A DNA stretch of 64,000 bases, from positions 4,636,026 to 4,700,025 of the forward strand of contig WARS01000046.1 in assembly GCA_008933995.1 (NCBI GenBank), written 5' to 3'. Both the position numbers and the translations under genes were made by a program. Below the pieces are notes generated by a model. That model searched no databases. It was not told the DNA's origin and saw only the letters and a list, made by a program, of their open reading frames with translations. Below, in pieces: positions 36,603-64,000 of this stretch. Position 1 is the first letter of the stretch. Every line of letters begins with the position of its first letter. The DNA is from Datnioides undecimradiatus. Lineage: Eukaryota; Chordata; Actinopteri; Lobotiformes; Datnioididae.

Positions 36603-37228
36603 TAGAGATCCTGCGCTAATAAACAAGCATTAAATATTTAGTGGTAAATGAAGGTTGCAGTTGCCCCACCTCACGTGACACTTATTTTTTTTGATACTCT
36701 CATTTGATCACTGATTTAATAGCTTTGATTTCCGTTATCGTATATAATTGCTCGTCACAGGGGCTTTGCTTTTGTGAACTAATCCGTATCTGGTGGTCAT
36801 TTGCACGGATTGGAAGTACCGGTTCACCCTGGAGTTTTTGTTGCTGTGTGCACGTTAAAGATTACATTTTCACCGACAAATCTTCAAATGCATGCGAGCT
36901 TCAGGGCAAGTTGTGGAGGGACCGGGGGAACTACAGCGTTGAAAGGTGGTCTGAAATAAAGTTTCCTGCTCCTTTCTCCCCGTTATTCCTCTCTGCCCCC
37001 CTCTCCGTCCGTCCGTCTCTCACCCTCCACATCCCCGTCCTCGCCTCGTTTTCATCTGTTTCTATCTCTACATCCATCTCCCTTCTCTCGCAATCTCCCT
37101 TCTCTCGCAATCTCCCTCACTCGCTCTTTCTCGCTCTCTCTCTCTCTCCCTCTGTCTCTGTCTCTCTCTTGCGCGTTCACAACACTAACCTTGGCTCGAC
37201 GTCAGAGCCTGTGCAGCAGTGCAGTATA

Positions 37229-37261
37229 ATGGGAGCGCAAGCAACCCAGAGCGCCTCATAG
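37229..37261 (+). CDS. Upstream ORF 1 in grik2 leader
   Basis: Ten codons (MGAQATQSAS) and TAG, about 375 bases before the main start. ATG context is ATAATGG, with G at +4. Whether it lies within the transcript depends on the unknown start site. Confidence 0.3.
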   Translation: MGAQATQSAS

Positions 37262-37386
37262 GGGGCTGCATATCGCTGCTGTATCCTCTGCTTGGCGCTC
37301 TCTAGCCCCTCTCCAACCCTCTCCAGTACCTCACCTACAGCCCATGCTTGGGCACCCCCCTCCTCACTGGATCCGAACCCTTCGAC

Positions 37387-37440
37387 ATGGATGTCCCGCC
37401 GTCCCTCGACCCGGAGGATTGTTGTTTCTTGGCGCAGTGA
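37387..37440 (+). CDS. Upstream ORF 2 in grik2 leader
   Basis: Seventeen codons (MDVPPSLDPEDCCFLAQ) and TGA. Context CGACATGG has G at +4 and a G at -3, a reasonably good start. It does not overlap the main ORF, so reinitiation at grik2 would be possible. Confidence 0.35.
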   Translation: MDVPPSLDPEDCCFLAQ

Positions 37441-37468
37441 AGGAGGAGAAGGGGAAGGGGAAGGAATC

Positions 37469-37519
37469 ATGCCGGGACTGCTAATGGATTTAGGGAAAGC
37501 GCAAGTGACCATGCCGTGA
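37469..37519 (+). CDS. Upstream ORF 3 in grik2 leader
   Basis: Sixteen codons (MPGLLMDLGKAQVTMP) and TGA, ending 118 bases before the main start. Context AATCATGC is weaker. It is the uORF nearest the coding start. Confidence 0.3.
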   Translation: MPGLLMDLGKAQVTMP

Positions 37520-37637
37520 TCTTGCGCATCCAGGGCCGCCGTCACCCTGCCTTGCCCAACGACCGTAGAAGAATTACGGGGGAATCGAACCCGCGCACCG
37601 GGTGGATTAAACCACTGTGCATTTTTTTAAAAACAAC

Positions 37638-63584
<25,947 letters not shown>

Positions 63585-64000
63585 GTAGGCATAAACCCCC
63601 TTTATGCTGCTTACGTAATGCACATCATATGCTGCGTTTGCAAAAACATGCTTATAGCTGTACTTTGCATTGTATGTCCAAATAAGCAAATCAATTGGAA
63701 GCCATATGTCATGTAACGCCACCTTTAAGGGCTTTATGCTGCAGGCACTTCTGTTTATCTAGAGTGATCTTTATGGAGCTAGGTGACTGTAGATTGAAAA
63801 AAATCAATTTTTTGAACTGTACAATTGCTTTAGAGGAGAATGAATGAACCCCAGTTGTCAATCATGACTTCCATGGGCAGGGTCGTTGGTGGTCGCTTGA
63901 GCAGCCTGAATGCCCTCTGCGTTGCGCCTTTAGGTTGATGCTCCTGGGTCTAAATGCTCAGTAATGAGCCGGTGTGAATGGTAATAGCCGTTTATCTGCC
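63585..64000 (+). other. grik2: grik2 intron 6, cut by window edge
   Basis: Begins GTAGGC. The next coding exon is not reached before the end of the window. Confidence 0.85.

Larger units (their letters stand above)
36960..37637 (+). promoter_or_regulatory. grik2: Presumed grik2 promoter and 5' leader
   Basis: A pyrimidine-rich, initiator-type region (36963-37170, many CTCTC and TCCCT runs) leads into GC-richer sequence ending at the grik2 start. I see no convincing TATA box, and TATA-less pyrimidine-rich starts are usual for neuronal receptor genes. A stop in frame with the start codon (TAA 37608-37610) shows the ORF does not extend upstream. The leader carries three short upstream ORFs. 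The exact transcription start cannot be read from sequence. Confidence 0.45.

Noticed and set aside
36704-37261. 185-codon open frame on the plus strand ahead of grik2
   Set aside because: Most of it is serine/leucine-rich translation of the pyrimidine-rich promoter region; only its last ATG is kept, as a possible uORF.
37577-37620. tRNA-like T-arm on the minus strand in the grik2 leader
   Set aside because: GGGTTCGATTCCCCC is an excellent B box, but the possible A box is only about 30 bases away and no acceptor or anticodon stems can be folded; not a tRNA gene.

Overview
The window looks like chromosomal DNA of a bony fish, most likely a percomorph teleost. It has introns with GT-AG borders, vertebrate gene families, many CA/GT and TC microsatellites, and several interspersed repeats of types I know from percomorph genomes. 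Gene density is low. Two genes are well supported, both on the + strand.

Positions 1 to about 21.6 kb hold no gene I can support. This part contains microsatellites, a tRNA-derived SINE, three fragments of one teleost repeat in two orientations, one long copy of a second percomorph repeat, a strong CTCF-like motif (8734) and a perfect palindromic RFX X-box (17137). At about 22.6-26.8 kb lies a small gene for a secreted-type protein with two tandem mucin/CILP-type WxxW domains. Each domain is spread over two exons with the same phases, so the gene grew by duplication of a two-exon cassette. Its first recognised intron carries a decayed piggyBac DNA transposon. Its first, signal-peptide exon is not certain. 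A poly(A) signal lies at 26753.

Positions 26.8-36.5 kb are again gene-poor. A GC box, a CCAAT box and a good 5' splice site at 32.6-32.8 kb may mark the promoter and first exon of a short unrecognised transcript.

From about 37 kb to the right edge lies the 5' part of grik2, the kainate-type ionotropic glutamate receptor subunit 2 (GluK2). Six exons are visible (37638-63584). They encode the signal peptide and the first roughly 320 residues, all within the extracellular amino-terminal domain; the ligand-binding and channel exons lie beyond the window. Intron 1 is about 17 kb and the others 1-2.9 kb.

The most interesting signals concern grik2 regulation. Two REST/NRSF (RE1) motifs flank exon 1 on both sides and in opposite orientations. 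Three short upstream ORFs sit in the presumed 5' leader. A hexamer duplication at the exon 3 donor creates two equivalent splice sites six bases apart. A cluster of repeated AAATTAGCACA motifs and a pair of RFX X-boxes lie in intron 1. I found no CRISPR array, rRNA, complete tRNA or intact mobile element.
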